From an uncultured Lentisphaeria bacterium (lineage in GTDB: Bacteria > Verrucomicrobiota > Lentisphaeria > JABSQK01 > CAJWLW01): a stretch of 10,209 nucleotides of DNA. The notes beneath the pieces are model-generated. The model was not told the DNA's origin, did no database searches, and saw nothing but the letters and a program-made list of their open reading frames with translations. The DNA is taken from positions 1 to 10,209 of the forward strand of contig CAJWLW010000164.1 in NCBI GenBank assembly GCA_913042885.1, given 5' to 3'. Shown here in pieces: positions 1-7,327 of the stretch. Each line of letters begins with the position of its first letter. Position 1 is the first letter of the stretch. Made by a program: the position numbers and the translations under genes.

Positions 1-3000
1 GAATTCCTCGGGGTCGACGGCAAACGGCCGCTGCCGGGTCTGGCGATCTATGACGTCGCCGGCAATGTATGGAACATCACGGACTTGACGGAGAACTTCG
101 AAGCCGACGAACCGGCGCCGAATGTGGCCAATGTAGGCAAGGTTTTCTTCGTCGATGTCAACGTCGACGGCATCGATCCTGGAGATAATTTCGATGGCCA
201 GCAGGGCAAGCTCGCCACTTGCGCGGTGTGTGACGGGACACTGGCGGACTGGACGTTCCGGGATGTCGTCGGGGTGCCGCCGAATGCCGTGCCGGCCGCC
301 GGTGACGAGTTCCTGACCGGCGCCGTCACCGAGATCACCAATGTCGATCAGATCATCAAATTGGCTGACGACACGTCGCCGGTGACGCTCGATACGGACG
401 GTGACGGTCTGCAGGACGGTCTCGAAGTCAATGTCTACGATACCGACCCGCTGCTGTGGGACAGTGATGACGACGGTCTGAAAGACCTCGACGAGCTGCT
501 CGCAGGTTTCGATCCGAACTCGTCGCTCAGTCCGCTGGTGGAACGCAGCGCCCAGCTCGGAGCGGGAGACTATCTGTCCGTCGAGAGCCGCACGCGGCAC
601 CAGCTCGAATCGTTCACGATCGAGGCCTGGGTCAAGCCCGAGGCTGCCGGCAGCACAGGTACCATCATCCGCAAGCTGAGCACTGCTGATCCCGCCGGTC
701 CGGTCAACTACGAGTTGGGTCTGCGTGACGGCAGGCCGTATATCAAGTACACGCCGATCAACTGGACGGTGGCCAGCGCTGCTGTCGATATCGAGGTCCT
801 CGCGGGCGCTGCTCTCGGCGATACCGACTGGCATCACCTCGCTGGTGTACTCGACTTGCTGAACGGCAAGCTCTGGCTCAATATCGACGGCATTGCCGAG
901 CCGGCGCTGTTCGTCGGCATCGCACCATTGCTCGGCGAGGGCAACCTGACGATCGGCGCGCCGGACGATGTGGCGACGGCGGATCAGGTCGAAGGCTTTG
1001 TCGGCCACATCGACGAAGTTCGTCTGTGGAGCCAGGCGCGCACGACGGCGCTTGTCAGTTCGCTGCGCGATGTGGCGCTCTCCGGCACGGAGACACGCCT
1101 CAGTGCCTACTTCCGCATGGATGACGGCCAGTGGAGCGCCGAGATTCCGCCGTACCAGCGCCAGTACGGTGCCGAGGACTTCACCTTGCGCAACGACTTC
1201 GACTCCGTCGCCAAGGGCGCCCCGTTCGTGGCCGGGGTACCGTTTACCGCAGACGAAGTACCGAACCTCATCGAGATCGACTCCGACGGCGACGGCGCCC
1301 CCGATATCTGGGAAATCGACAATGGTCTCGATCCGCAGGTTGACGATGGCGGCGAGGATCCGGATGCGGATGGCCTGACCAACTTCGAGGAGTACATCCA
1401 CGACACCGAGCCGTTCAACCCGGATACCGACGACGACCAGATGCCGGACGGCTACGAGGTCGGTTTCAACCTCGATCCGAAGCAGCTCGACAACATCCTG
1501 ACCGACGACAAGGACGGTGACGGACTCTCGAACGTCCATGAATTCCTCGCCGGCACCGATCCGACCAATCGCGACACCGACGGTGACCTGATGCCGGACG
1601 GCTGGGAACGCGACAACCAGCTCGATCCGCTGGTTGCCGACGGCACCGCCGATCCCGACGGCGATCAGCTCGCCAACCTCGACGAGCTGCTTTACCTGAC
1701 CAACCCGCGCGATAACGACACCGACGGCGATCTGCTCGACGACGGCTGGGAAGTCTTGAACGGATCGGTGCCGACGTTGAAAGATACCGACGGCGATGGC
1801 ATCGAAGACGGCGCCGAGGACTGGGACTTCGATACCCTGGCCAACCACAAGGAGCAGGCGGTCGGTTCCGATCCGCGCAATCCCGATACGGACGGCGATG
1901 AAATGCCGGACGGCTGGGAAGTCGAAGCCAAGCGTGACAACCTCAACCTCGATCCGCTGAGTGCCGAAGGCATCAATGGCGCCGATGGCGATCCCGACTT
2001 CGATGGCCGCCTCAACCTCGAGGAATACCGCGCCCAGAGCGATCCGTGGGTGGCCGACAACGACGACTCGGATCTCGACGGGGATACCCTCTCCGATATC
2101 GAGGAAGTCTTCTTCGGCACCAGCCCGAGACTGGTCGATACCGATGACGACGGTTACAGCGACATCCTCGAGCGCGTCGATATAAGTGACGGCTTCGACA
2201 GTTCCGGTACGGACAGCCTGTCGAAGCGGATCACGGAGAATCTCATCCTGTCGCTCGACGGCCAGTCATTTATCGAGGTGCCGCGGACCAATGAGAAGGG
2301 CACCAACGACCTGGTAGCCAACCTGGCGAATCCCGATGTCCAGCGTCTCGGTTTCATCGACTGGACGGTCGAAGCCTGGATCCGTCCCGACGCGACGGCC
2401 CGTATCATGACGGTCGATGGCGACTTCGTTGCCGCCGGCTTCGTTGTCGGCGAGCCGGTCATCGTCGAAAACAGCGTCAACAACGATGACGATGTCGGGT
2501 ACCGCGTGGTTGCTGTCAGCGAGAAGATTCTGACGTTGGATGAGGACGGGTTGGATGAGGACAAGAATCTGACGCCGGAGACGCCGTGGACTCCGGGCGC
2601 CGGCTTTGTCACTTTGACCTCGGCCAGTGCACCGGTCGGTCTGACACGGGACGACATATCGTTCCACGACGGCATGGTCGTGATCCAGCGCACCCTGCAC
2701 AACCCGTCGAACGGCCTGATTGTCACCAACTACGAGCTTGGTATCGACGAGGATGCCAAGCCGTATATCCGATGGGAGGACCAGCGCACGACCCGTGAGG
2801 CCAAGCGCGCGACAGCGATCAAGGCCGGGCTGGACAATTTCGTTTGGTCGCACATCTCCGGCACCTTCCGCGCTGCCAGCAACACCCTGCTGCTGTTCGT
2901 CAATGGTATCGAAGTGGCACGTCGCACCGACGCCTTCAACCAGGCGAAAGTCAAGGACCTATTGATGAATGCCCGCGTCCGTGTCGGTGCCGGTATCGAT

Positions 3001-6000
3001 CCGGAGAATGTGGCGGATGGTGTCGTATTGAATCCGTTCGTTGGTGACATCGACGAAATCATCATCTGGGATCACACCCGGACGCCGTCCGAGGTCACCA
3101 GTGCCTTCAACCGTACGCGCAACCAGGTACTCGGTCTCGAAGAGTACGAGCCTGGTCTGGTCCCGGCCGAGGGTGTCTTTGACTTTGGCCTCGACACCGG
3201 GTTCGTCGTTGTCGAAGAGGAAGTCGTTGTGGAGGGCGGCGATGCCGCCGAGGATGGCACTGTCACTACGGAAACCGAAATCGTGCGAGTGCTGGTCACC
3301 TTCAAGCCGACTTTACCTGGCGAATCGTCTGCGGGCGCCACCGGATTGACGACGATCGATGGTGGGGATGCGGCAGTCGAGGATCCGGCCGAAGATGATG
3401 AAGCCGGGGAAGATGCAACTGGCGAGGAAGATGCGGACCGCGACCTGACGGCTGCCGGTGGCCAGGAAGAAGAGGAGGAAGAGGAGGAATCCATCGTTGA
3501 TCCGGCCCTCATCGCCTTTGCCAACGACCGGTCGAATTCCTTCGGTGTGCTGTTGCAGAACGCCATGTTCGAGGATGTCAACGGCGACGGCCTTTGGGAT
3601 CCGGACCTGCCCGAACCGCTTTGGCAGGATTTCAACGGCAACCTGGTGTTCGACACAGCCGACCTGCTGCTGACCGGAGAGGCTGGTGTCGGGGCCGTTG
3701 GCATCGAGAAGGCCTTTTTCTTCGCTGACGATAACGGCGACAACGCTTGGGACGAGAACGAGCTGACCTGGACCGATTACGTCCGCAGCCAGAGTCCATT
3801 CCGGCATCAGCGAGCGGAGTGGGCCGAGATACTCGGTATCGCATACTACCTCAAGTTCGACGACGGTCCGTTGGTTCTCGAAGCCTTGGATGATCCGGTG
3901 CCCGACTTCAACCCGGAGAACTTCGAAGGTACGGTGCGGGTGACGCAGAATACGGACGATCCCGCCGACGACACGTACTGGATCGATGTCGATCCGGATC
4001 TCGATCGTCGCGAGTGGATAGAGAACACGGCGCTGAATCCATTTACAAACACGATTCTGAAGATCAATCCGACGATGGAAGACTTCGCCTGGCATGCCGA
4101 CTGGCTGCCGTTCGAGAACAACAATCGCTGGACCTATGCGGCCAGGTTGACACCTGTCGAGGGCGCTTTCTTCAGTGCCGTGATCAGCAACGGCAATGAT
4201 CCACCGGACGTCACCAATGTCGAGCTTTTGCTGACACCGGCGGAGCCGGGGCTTGACAGTGAATTGTCTGTCGCGGCCTCCGGCGAGTTCGATCCCAACG
4301 GTGATCTGACCGGCTTCCTCTATGAGTGGTACCAGGCGCCAGTGGGCACCGCCGTGGGGTTGATTGATCAGACCCCGGGCAACCCTGCACTGGATGTTGC
4401 CTTTTGGACACTGATTGACGATCAGGACAATCACATGCTGAATCTCGGTGATCCGGACCGCGACGGTGTGCCGGACCGGCTGAACGACGATCCGATGGCT
4501 TACGTTGCGATCGTTGTCGCTGAGGACGAACACGGGGCGCGCAGCGAGCGGCTGGCCTCGAACACGGTGGAGTCGGCGGTCGGCCTGAATACTCCGAGTG
4601 CACCTGAGATTACGATCCGCGAGAAGATTGATGAGGAAGCTGATGATACGGTCACCTTCGTCGTTGAAATTATCACGCCGTCCGTTGATTTGGATGGTGA
4701 CGACATCACGTACTTCTCGCGGTGGATCCGCAACGAGGGCATCGTGCTGGTGGATGAGGCTGCAGTCGCCGGTTGGGTAGGGACGGCTGCCGCTGCTGTC
4801 GAGGAGAATCTGATCGGCAATCCGATTGTCGAGGAGATCAACGAAGACCTGGGCATTGTGTTGTTCCGAATTTCCGGTGACGTTGTCGCACTGGAGCTTG
4901 GCGATGTGCTGACCTGCGAGGTCTATGCTTCCGACATCAGCATCCTCGGCGGTCGTCGCAGTGCGTCAGCTTTCAGCACCCAGACTATCGTTGTGGGTGG
5001 TGGAATCGGGGAAGCCAACATTGAGCCGTCGGAACCGACAATCCAGATTCGACCGAAGGCACCCTTGCCGGGGCTCGACGAGTTGCGCTGCGAAATTCTC
5101 ACCGAGAGCGTTGATCCCGATGGCGACCGGGTCGTCTACCTGTTTTCCTGGTGGCGCGTGGTGCGCGGGATCTCCGATGCCGATCTTGGCGGCATCGCGC
5201 CGGTGATCGGTACTGACGGGCAGCAGGTCACCGACGAGATTGTACCGGCGGCATCGACGACCGTGTTCGCGAATCAGCCGATCTTCTGCGAAGTGATGGC
5301 GATGGATACCTTCGGGAACCTCAGTGACACTGTCCGCAGTGAGGTGATTTTCATTGGTGCTACCGGCGATGCAACCGCAGCGACGGAGGGCGGCGACACG
5401 TTTGAACCGGACGACTCATCGTCCGACGCGCACGCAATCACAGTCAATGCCGCGGGCGGTCAGCTCCACTCGCTGCCGCGTCGGGATATGGACTGGGTGT
5501 ACTTCGATCTCGAGGAAACTTCAGACGTCACGACGGTGGTTGGTACTGAATTGGAAATCGCGCGCCTGTTCACTCACAACGATTTTGGCGAACTGGAAGA
5601 CGCCGATATCGGTTTTGGTACGTCGGGCATCAACCTCGCGATCGACACCGTCTCATGGCTCTATCACGAGGACGACCTGCTAAATCCGATCGCTCACAAC
5701 GATGACTTCAACAATTTCGATACGGCTGGTTACACGTTGTCGTCAACCATCAAGCAGCGGCTGAACCCCGGACGTTACTACCTGCTGATTGCGGCTCACG
5801 ATCGGTTCCAGGACAACCTGCCGACGGTGATAATTGGCATCCGTGCCGATCCGATTTCCGGTAGCATCGTGCTGTCACCCGCGCAGCCGCGTATCGTGCC
5901 GTCGAATCCGCTGGTTACCGATGATCTCGTCGCGGTTGTCGAAGGTGTCCGGGACGATCAGATCCTGAATTTCCGCTGGTTCCTCAACGGTATCGAAGTG

Positions 6001-7134
6001 CTGGTCACCGAACCCGATGAGGCGGCCGGAGCACCGGGCAACCATCTGGACAAGCGCTTCACGCGCACCGGCCAGCGCTGGCAGGTCGCCGCCTTCACGG
6101 TCGACGGCGCGATGCACAGCGGCGATAGTCTGCTCAGTAACGAAGTGTCAATCATTAACGACGAATGGAACCTGACGATGACCGCGGAACGGACGTACGG
6201 TGACGGTACGGAAACGCCGGACCAGACAGTGTCGATCGGTTGGGAGACGCAGGCCACCCATGGCTGGGATCGCAATATCGACATTGATCTGCCGACTTTG
6301 GTGGATCTGCCGGCAGGTCCAGTGACGCCACCGGGGGCCGAGATTCCGGGCGGCAGCTTCTTCTCGCGTGGCTTCAGCACCGGACATACGGCACTGACAC
6401 GAGATATTCGCCCGTTCGGACGAACCGCGACGTGGTACCTCTACCTGGACTTCGGCATTAACCCGACCAGTGTAAGCCTGTCATGGCCGGTCCCGGATCT
6501 GCCCAGGTCGGACCTGCCGATGTATCTGGTCGAAGTCGACGAAGAGAATGATTTCTCCATCATTCCAGACACCGAAATCGATATGTTGATGACTACGAAG
6601 CTGAACTTCGATACGGAGATATTGACTGAAGAACGCATTCGTGTTTTCCGCGTCACCATAGGTAGCGCCAGTGCCTCGGTGACAGTGTCTCTGCAGCCGG
6701 GGTGGAATCTGGTGTCGTTCCCGATCACACCGAACGATTCGGATCCGGATGCGGTGTTCTCGAACCACACCGGCCGGGTCATCACAGGCGTTGTCTGGGG
6801 CTACCGCGACGGTAGTTACTTCGCCGCCGAAAACATTGTAGCCGCTACCGGCTACTGGGTTTACAACGCCCGTGATGGTATCGAACATATTGTGGTATCC
6901 GGATTCACCGGCGACAACAAAATCGTGCTCAAAGAAAGCTGGAATCTCGTCGGCACGACGGAGCTGACGCCGCAGCCGATGGAGAATACCGACCTGGAGC
7001 AGGCGTTCTACTATGATGCTGGCAACAGGGACTACATGAACGCAATAGACATCGCCACTGGTATCGTGACATTCGAGGCGTCTCGTGGCTACTGGGTGGA
7101 GTCTAGCCGGGAGCGCCAGTTCAGGTTCCGGTAG
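1..7134 (+). CDS. Giant multidomain LamG / TSP3 / Ig-like repeat protein, 5' end missing
   Basis: The frame is open from base 1, so the start and any signal peptide lie upstream; a TTG at 85 is internal. There are 2377 visible residues ending at TAG 7132-7134. Domains in order, by visible residue: unrecognised segment with a CAVC pair (1-130); two TSP3 repeats (131-173); LamG/concanavalin-like domain (184-376); TSP3 array (427-731); second LamG (747-1054, with its 'FDDG' tail displaced to about 1281-1289); acidic linker with eight consecutive Glu and EF-hand-like loops (1055-1254); three Ig/PKD-like repeats (about 1400-1786); PPC-like domain (1799-1950); a fourth Ig-like repeat (about 1954-2054); C-terminal 'WNLV' modules (2231-2377). 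The families point to a calcium-stabilised, secreted or surface protein that binds glycans or proteins. No catalytic domain is visible. It does not end in LPXTG, PEP-CTERM or another sorting tail that I recognise. The exact role is unknown; the family-level call is firm. Confidence 0.9.
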   Translation, partial: EFLGVDGKRPLPGLAIYDVAGNVWNITDLTENFEADEPAPNVANVGKVFFVDVNVDGIDPGDNFDGQQGKLATCAVCDGTLADWTFRDVVGVPPNAVPAAGDEFLTGAVTEITNVDQIIKLADDTSPVTLDTDGDGLQDGLEVNVYDTDPLLWDSDDDGLKDLDELLAGFDPNSSLSPLVERSAQLGAGDYLSVESRTRHQLESFTIEAWVKPEAAGSTGTIIRKLSTADPAGPVNYELGLRDGRPYIKYTPINWTVASAAVDIEVLAGAALGDTDWHHLAGVLDLLNGKLWLNIDGIAEPALFVGIAPLLGEGNLTIGAPDDVATADQVEGFVGHIDEVRLWSQARTTALVSSLRDVALSGTETRLSAYFRMDDGQWSAEIPPYQRQYGAEDFTLRNDFDSVAKGAPFVAGVPFTADEVPNLIEIDSDGDGAPDIWEIDNGLDPQVDDGGEDPDADGLTNFEEYIHDTEPFNPDTDDDQMPDGYEVGFNLDPKQLDNILTDDKDGDGLSNVHEFLAGTDPTNRDTDGDLMPDGWERDNQLDPLVADGTADPDGDQLANLDELLYLTNPRDNDTDGDLLDDGWEVLNGSVPTLKDTDGDGIEDGAEDWDFDTLANHKEQAVGSDPRNPDTDGDEMPDGWEVEAKRDNLNLDPLSAEGINGADGDPDFDGRLNLEEYRAQSDPWVADNDDSDLDGDTLSDIEEVFFGTSPRLVDTDDDGYSDILERVDISDGFDSSGTDSLSKRITENLILSLDGQSFIEVPRTNEKGTNDLVANLANPDVQRLGFIDWTVEAWIRPDATARIMTVDGDFVAAGFVVGEPVIVENSVNNDDDVGYRVVAVSEKILTLDEDGLDEDKNLTPETPWTPGAGFVTLTSASAPVGLTRDDISFHDGMVVIQRTLHNPSNGLIVTNYELGIDEDAKPYIRWEDQRTTREAKRATAIKAGLDNFVWSHISGTFRAASNTLLLFVNGIEVARRTDAFNQAKVKDLLMNARVRVGAGIDPENVADGVVLNPFVGDIDEIIIWDHTRTPSEVTSAFNRTRNQVLGLEEYEPGLVPAEGVFDFGLDTGFVVVEEEVVVEGGDAAEDGTVTTETEIVRVLVTFKPTLPGESSAGATGLTTIDGGDAAVEDPAEDDEAGEDATGEEDADRDLTAAGGQEEEEEEEESIVDPALIAFANDRSNSFGVLLQNAMFEDVNGDGLWDPDLPEPLWQDFNGNLVFDTADLLLTGEAGVGAVGIEKAFFFADDNGDNAWDENELTWTDYVRSQSPFRHQRAEWAEILGIAYYLKFDDGPLVLEALDDPVPDFNPENFEGTVRVTQNTDDPADDTYWIDVDPDLDRREWIENTALNPFTNTILKINPTMEDFAWHADWLPFENNNRWTYAARLTPVEGAFFSAVISNGNDPPDVTNVELLLTPAEPGLDSELSVAASGEFDPNGDLTGFLYEWYQAPVGTAVGLIDQTPGNPALDVAFWTLIDDQDNHMLNLGDPDRDGVPDRLNDDPMAYVAIVVAEDEHGARSERLASNTVESAVGLNTPSAPEITIREKIDEEADDTVTFVVEIITPSVDLDGDDITYFSRWIRNEGIVLVDEAAVAGWVGTAAAAVEENLIGNPIVEEINEDLGIVLFRISGDVVALELGDVLTCEVYASDISILGGRRSASAFSTQTIVVGGGIGEANIEPSEPTIQIRPKAPLPGLDELRCEILTESVDPDGDRVVYLFSWWRVVRGISDADLGGIAPVIGTDGQQVTDEIVPAASTTVFANQPIFCEVMAMDTFGNLSDTVRSEVIFIGATGDATAATEGGDTFEPDDSSSDAHAITVNAAGGQLHSLPRRDMDWVYFDLEETSDVTTVVGTELEIARLFTHNDFGELEDADIGFGTSGINLAIDTVSWLYHEDDLLNPIAHNDDFNNFDTAGYTLSSTIKQRLNPGRYYLLIAAHDRFQDNLPTVIIGIRADPISGSIVLSPAQPRIVPSNPLVTDDLVAVVEGVRDDQILNFRWFLNGIEVLVTEPDEAAGAPGNHLDKRFTRTGQRWQVAAFTVDGAMHSGDSLLSNEVSIINDEWNLTMTAERTYGDGTETPDQTVSIGWETQATHGWDRNIDIDLPTLVDLPAGPVTPPGAEIPGGSFFSRGFSTGHTALTRDIRPFGRTATWYLYLDFGINPTSVSLSWPVPDLPRSDLPMYLVEVDEENDFSIIPDTEIDMLMTTKLNFDTEILTEERIRVFRVTIGSASASVTVSLQPGWNLVSFPITPNDSDPDAVFSNHTGRVITGVVWGYRDGSYFAAENIVAATGYWVYNARDGIEHIVVSGFTGDNKIVLKESWNLVGTTELTPQPMENTDLEQAFYYDAGNRDYMNAIDIATGIVTFEASRGYWVESSRERQFRFR
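391..519 (+). repeat. First TSP3-type calcium-binding repeat pair in the giant protein
   Basis: Two consecutive acidic repeats are visible, 'DTDGDGLQDGLE' and 'DSDDDGLKDLDE', the second followed by the usual 'GFDPN' turn. This is the bacterial thrombospondin-type-3 pattern, in which the Asp side chains bind calcium and rigidify the chain. The pair sits just before LamG domain 1 and acts as a spacer between it and the unrecognised N-terminal segment. Confidence 0.85.
550..1128 (+). other. LamG/concanavalin A-like domain 1 (within the giant protein)
   Basis: The segment shows the hallmarks of the bacterial LamG-like jelly-roll family: 'FTIEAWVKPE' near the start, 'NYELGLRDGRPYIKY', 'DWHHLAGVLD', 'GKLWLNIDG', 'VGHIDEVRLWSQART', and the closing 'LSAYFRMDDG'. 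These beta-sandwich domains typically bind carbohydrate or protein ligands at the cell surface. The copy is compact (about 193 residues) and is the internal reference for recognising the two insertions in LamG domain 2. Confidence 0.85.
1279..2193 (+). repeat. TSP3 calcium-binding repeat array, about 13 units
   Basis: About 305 residues of alternating units of two types: 'DTDGDxMPDGWE' (asymmetric, ends in Trp/Tyr-Glu) and 'DPDGDxLxNxEEY' followed by 'GTDP'-like turns. I count thirteen units, starting at 'DSDGDGAPD' and ending at 'DTDDDGYSD'. One unit near 1828 ('WDFDTLANH') is degenerate and lacks most of the calcium ligands. The family predicts a rigid calcium-loaded rod separating the two LamG domains. 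The units differ at the DNA level, so this is an old array and not a recent tandem duplication. Confidence 0.88.
2239..3162 (+). other. LamG domain 2 (main part), with an inserted 93-residue module
   Basis: The segment aligns by eye with LamG domain 1: 'DWTVEAWIRPDA', then 'NYELGIDEDAKPYIRWED', 'WSHISGTF', 'LLLFVNGIEVARR', and 'FVGDIDEIIIWDHTRTPSEV'. Between 'WIRPDA' and 'VVIQRTL' it carries 93 extra residues (2395-2673). The expected tail strand, 'AYYxFDDG', is not here but at 3841-3867, after a second large insertion. The fold call is firm; the exact insertion borders are good to a few residues. Confidence 0.8.
3163..3837 (+). other. Acidic linker and EF-hand-like region inserted in LamG domain 2
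   Basis: About 225 residues lie between the 'EPGLV' and 'AYYLKFDDG' segments, which are normally adjacent in this LamG family. The first part is low-complexity and very acidic (Asp, Glu, Ala, Gly, Val), including eight Glu codons in a row at 3466-3489. The second part has three EF-hand/dockerin-like calcium loops: 'DVNGDGLWD' at 3574, 'DFNGNLVFD' at 3628 and 'DDNGDNAWDENE' near 3727. A flexible charged stalk followed by a calcium-binding knob is the likely structure; the function is unknown. Confidence 0.65.
4198..5358 (+). repeat. Three Ig/PKD-like repeats in the giant protein
   Basis: Three successive units share the order 'PxxPxIxIxP', 'SxDxDGDxxxYxxxWxxxxG', and then 'xxCEVxAxDxxGxxS'. 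They start at about 4198, 4588 and 5020. This is the pattern of extracellular Ig-like/PKD beta-sandwich domains, which serve as spacers or adhesion modules. Only the third unit has both cysteines, at the two strand positions of a classical Ig disulfide (codons at 5089 and 5287). The second has only the later Cys, and the first has neither. A fourth, more diverged unit lies at about 5860-6162, after the PPC-like domain. Confidence 0.6.
5395..5850 (+). other. PPC-like (bacterial pre-peptidase C-terminal type) domain
   Basis: The segment opens with 'DTFEPDDSSSDAHAI', continues with 'HSLPRRDMDWVYFDL', has a central 'HNDDF' and ends with 'LNPGRYYLLIAAHD'. These are the usual signatures of PPC-type beta-sandwich domains found next to secreted enzymes and in large surface proteins. 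It separates the third and fourth Ig-like repeats. It is longer than a minimal PPC domain, with extra residues around 'ARLFTHNDFGELEDADIGFG'. Confidence 0.6.
6691..7131 (+). other. C-terminal tandem 'WNLV' module of the giant protein
   Basis: The last 147 residues contain two related motifs, 'LQPGWNLVSFPITP' and 'LKESWNLVGTTELTP'. Each leads to an aromatic 'GYWV' motif ('ATGYWVYNARDG' and 'SRGYWVESS'). Similar 'GWNLVSxP' modules end many large secreted bacterial proteins. The final residues are basic and short ('RERQFRFR') with no hydrophobic anchor. The module may be a terminal capping or surface-association domain; that role is inference. Confidence 0.5.
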
Positions 7135-7156
7135 CCTTGAGGATTAAAATGCGATG

Positions 7157-7200
7157 GGCCCGCCGGTGCCAGTGCAGTGCCGGCGGGCCTTTTGCTTTTT
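7157..7200 (+). terminator. Intrinsic terminator after the giant gene
   Basis: A perfect 10-bp inverted repeat, GGCCCGCCGG (7157-7166) and CCGGCGGGCC (7180-7189), has a 13-base loop and is followed at once by TTTTGCTTTTT. It lies 22 bases after the stop codon. This strong rho-independent terminator isolates the giant gene from the operon that follows. Confidence 0.92.
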
Positions 7201-7226
7201 CCGGGTTAATCGTCCACAAAAAACAT

Positions 7227-7247
7227 CTACTTTGTATTGCAAAGTAG
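7227..7247. promoter_or_regulatory. Probable operator: perfect 8+5+8 inverted repeat
   Basis: CTACTTTG (7227-7234) and CAAAGTAG (7240-7247) are exact inverted repeats separated by TATTG. The repeat has no T tract and is AT-rich, so it is not a terminator; its size suits a dimeric winged-helix protein. It covers the proposed -35 element of the downstream operon. The best candidate to bind it is the regulator encoded at 8000-8368 (inference). Confidence 0.7.
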
Positions 7248-7264
7248 TCTTCTTTGGCTATAGT
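7237..7264 (+). promoter_or_regulatory. Sigma70-type promoter of the membrane protein/regulator operon
   Basis: TTGCAA (7237-7242) and TATAGT (7259-7264) are separated by 16 bases. They match the consensus at four and five of six positions. Transcription would begin near 7271. The -35 lies inside the inverted repeat, so a bound repressor would block RNA polymerase. Confidence 0.55.
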
Positions 7265-7282
7265 ATCACGTAGCGAGGGGAC

Positions 7283-7327
7283 TTGCGAAGCACAACGGCA
7301 AACGCACACACTGACACGACAAGATGA
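7283..7327 (+). CDS. Possible 14-codon leader ORF coupled to the membrane protein gene
   Basis: A TTG at 7283 follows a good Shine-Dalgarno-like GAGGGG (7275-7280). The short frame (MRSTTANAHTDTTR) ends with TGA at 7325-7327, overlapping the next gene's ATG as ATGA. The membrane protein gene has no ribosome binding site of its own, so coupling through this leader would explain its translation. The Shine-Dalgarno to TTG spacing is tight and the peptide shows no family resemblance, so this is tentative. Confidence 0.3.
   Translation: MRSTTANAHTDTTR

Noticed and set aside
1..6. EcoRI site GAATTC at the first base, suggesting a cloning edge or chimera
   Set aside because: The same hexamer occurs at 1540 and 3534 within the gene, the frame continues smoothly, and there is no vector sequence, so nothing supports an artefact.
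3313..4533. 406-codon open frame on the minus strand inside the giant gene
   Set aside because: It lies antisense to a clear coding region. The Asp/Glu-rich codon use on the plus strand removes stops from the opposite strand, and its translation resembles no protein family.
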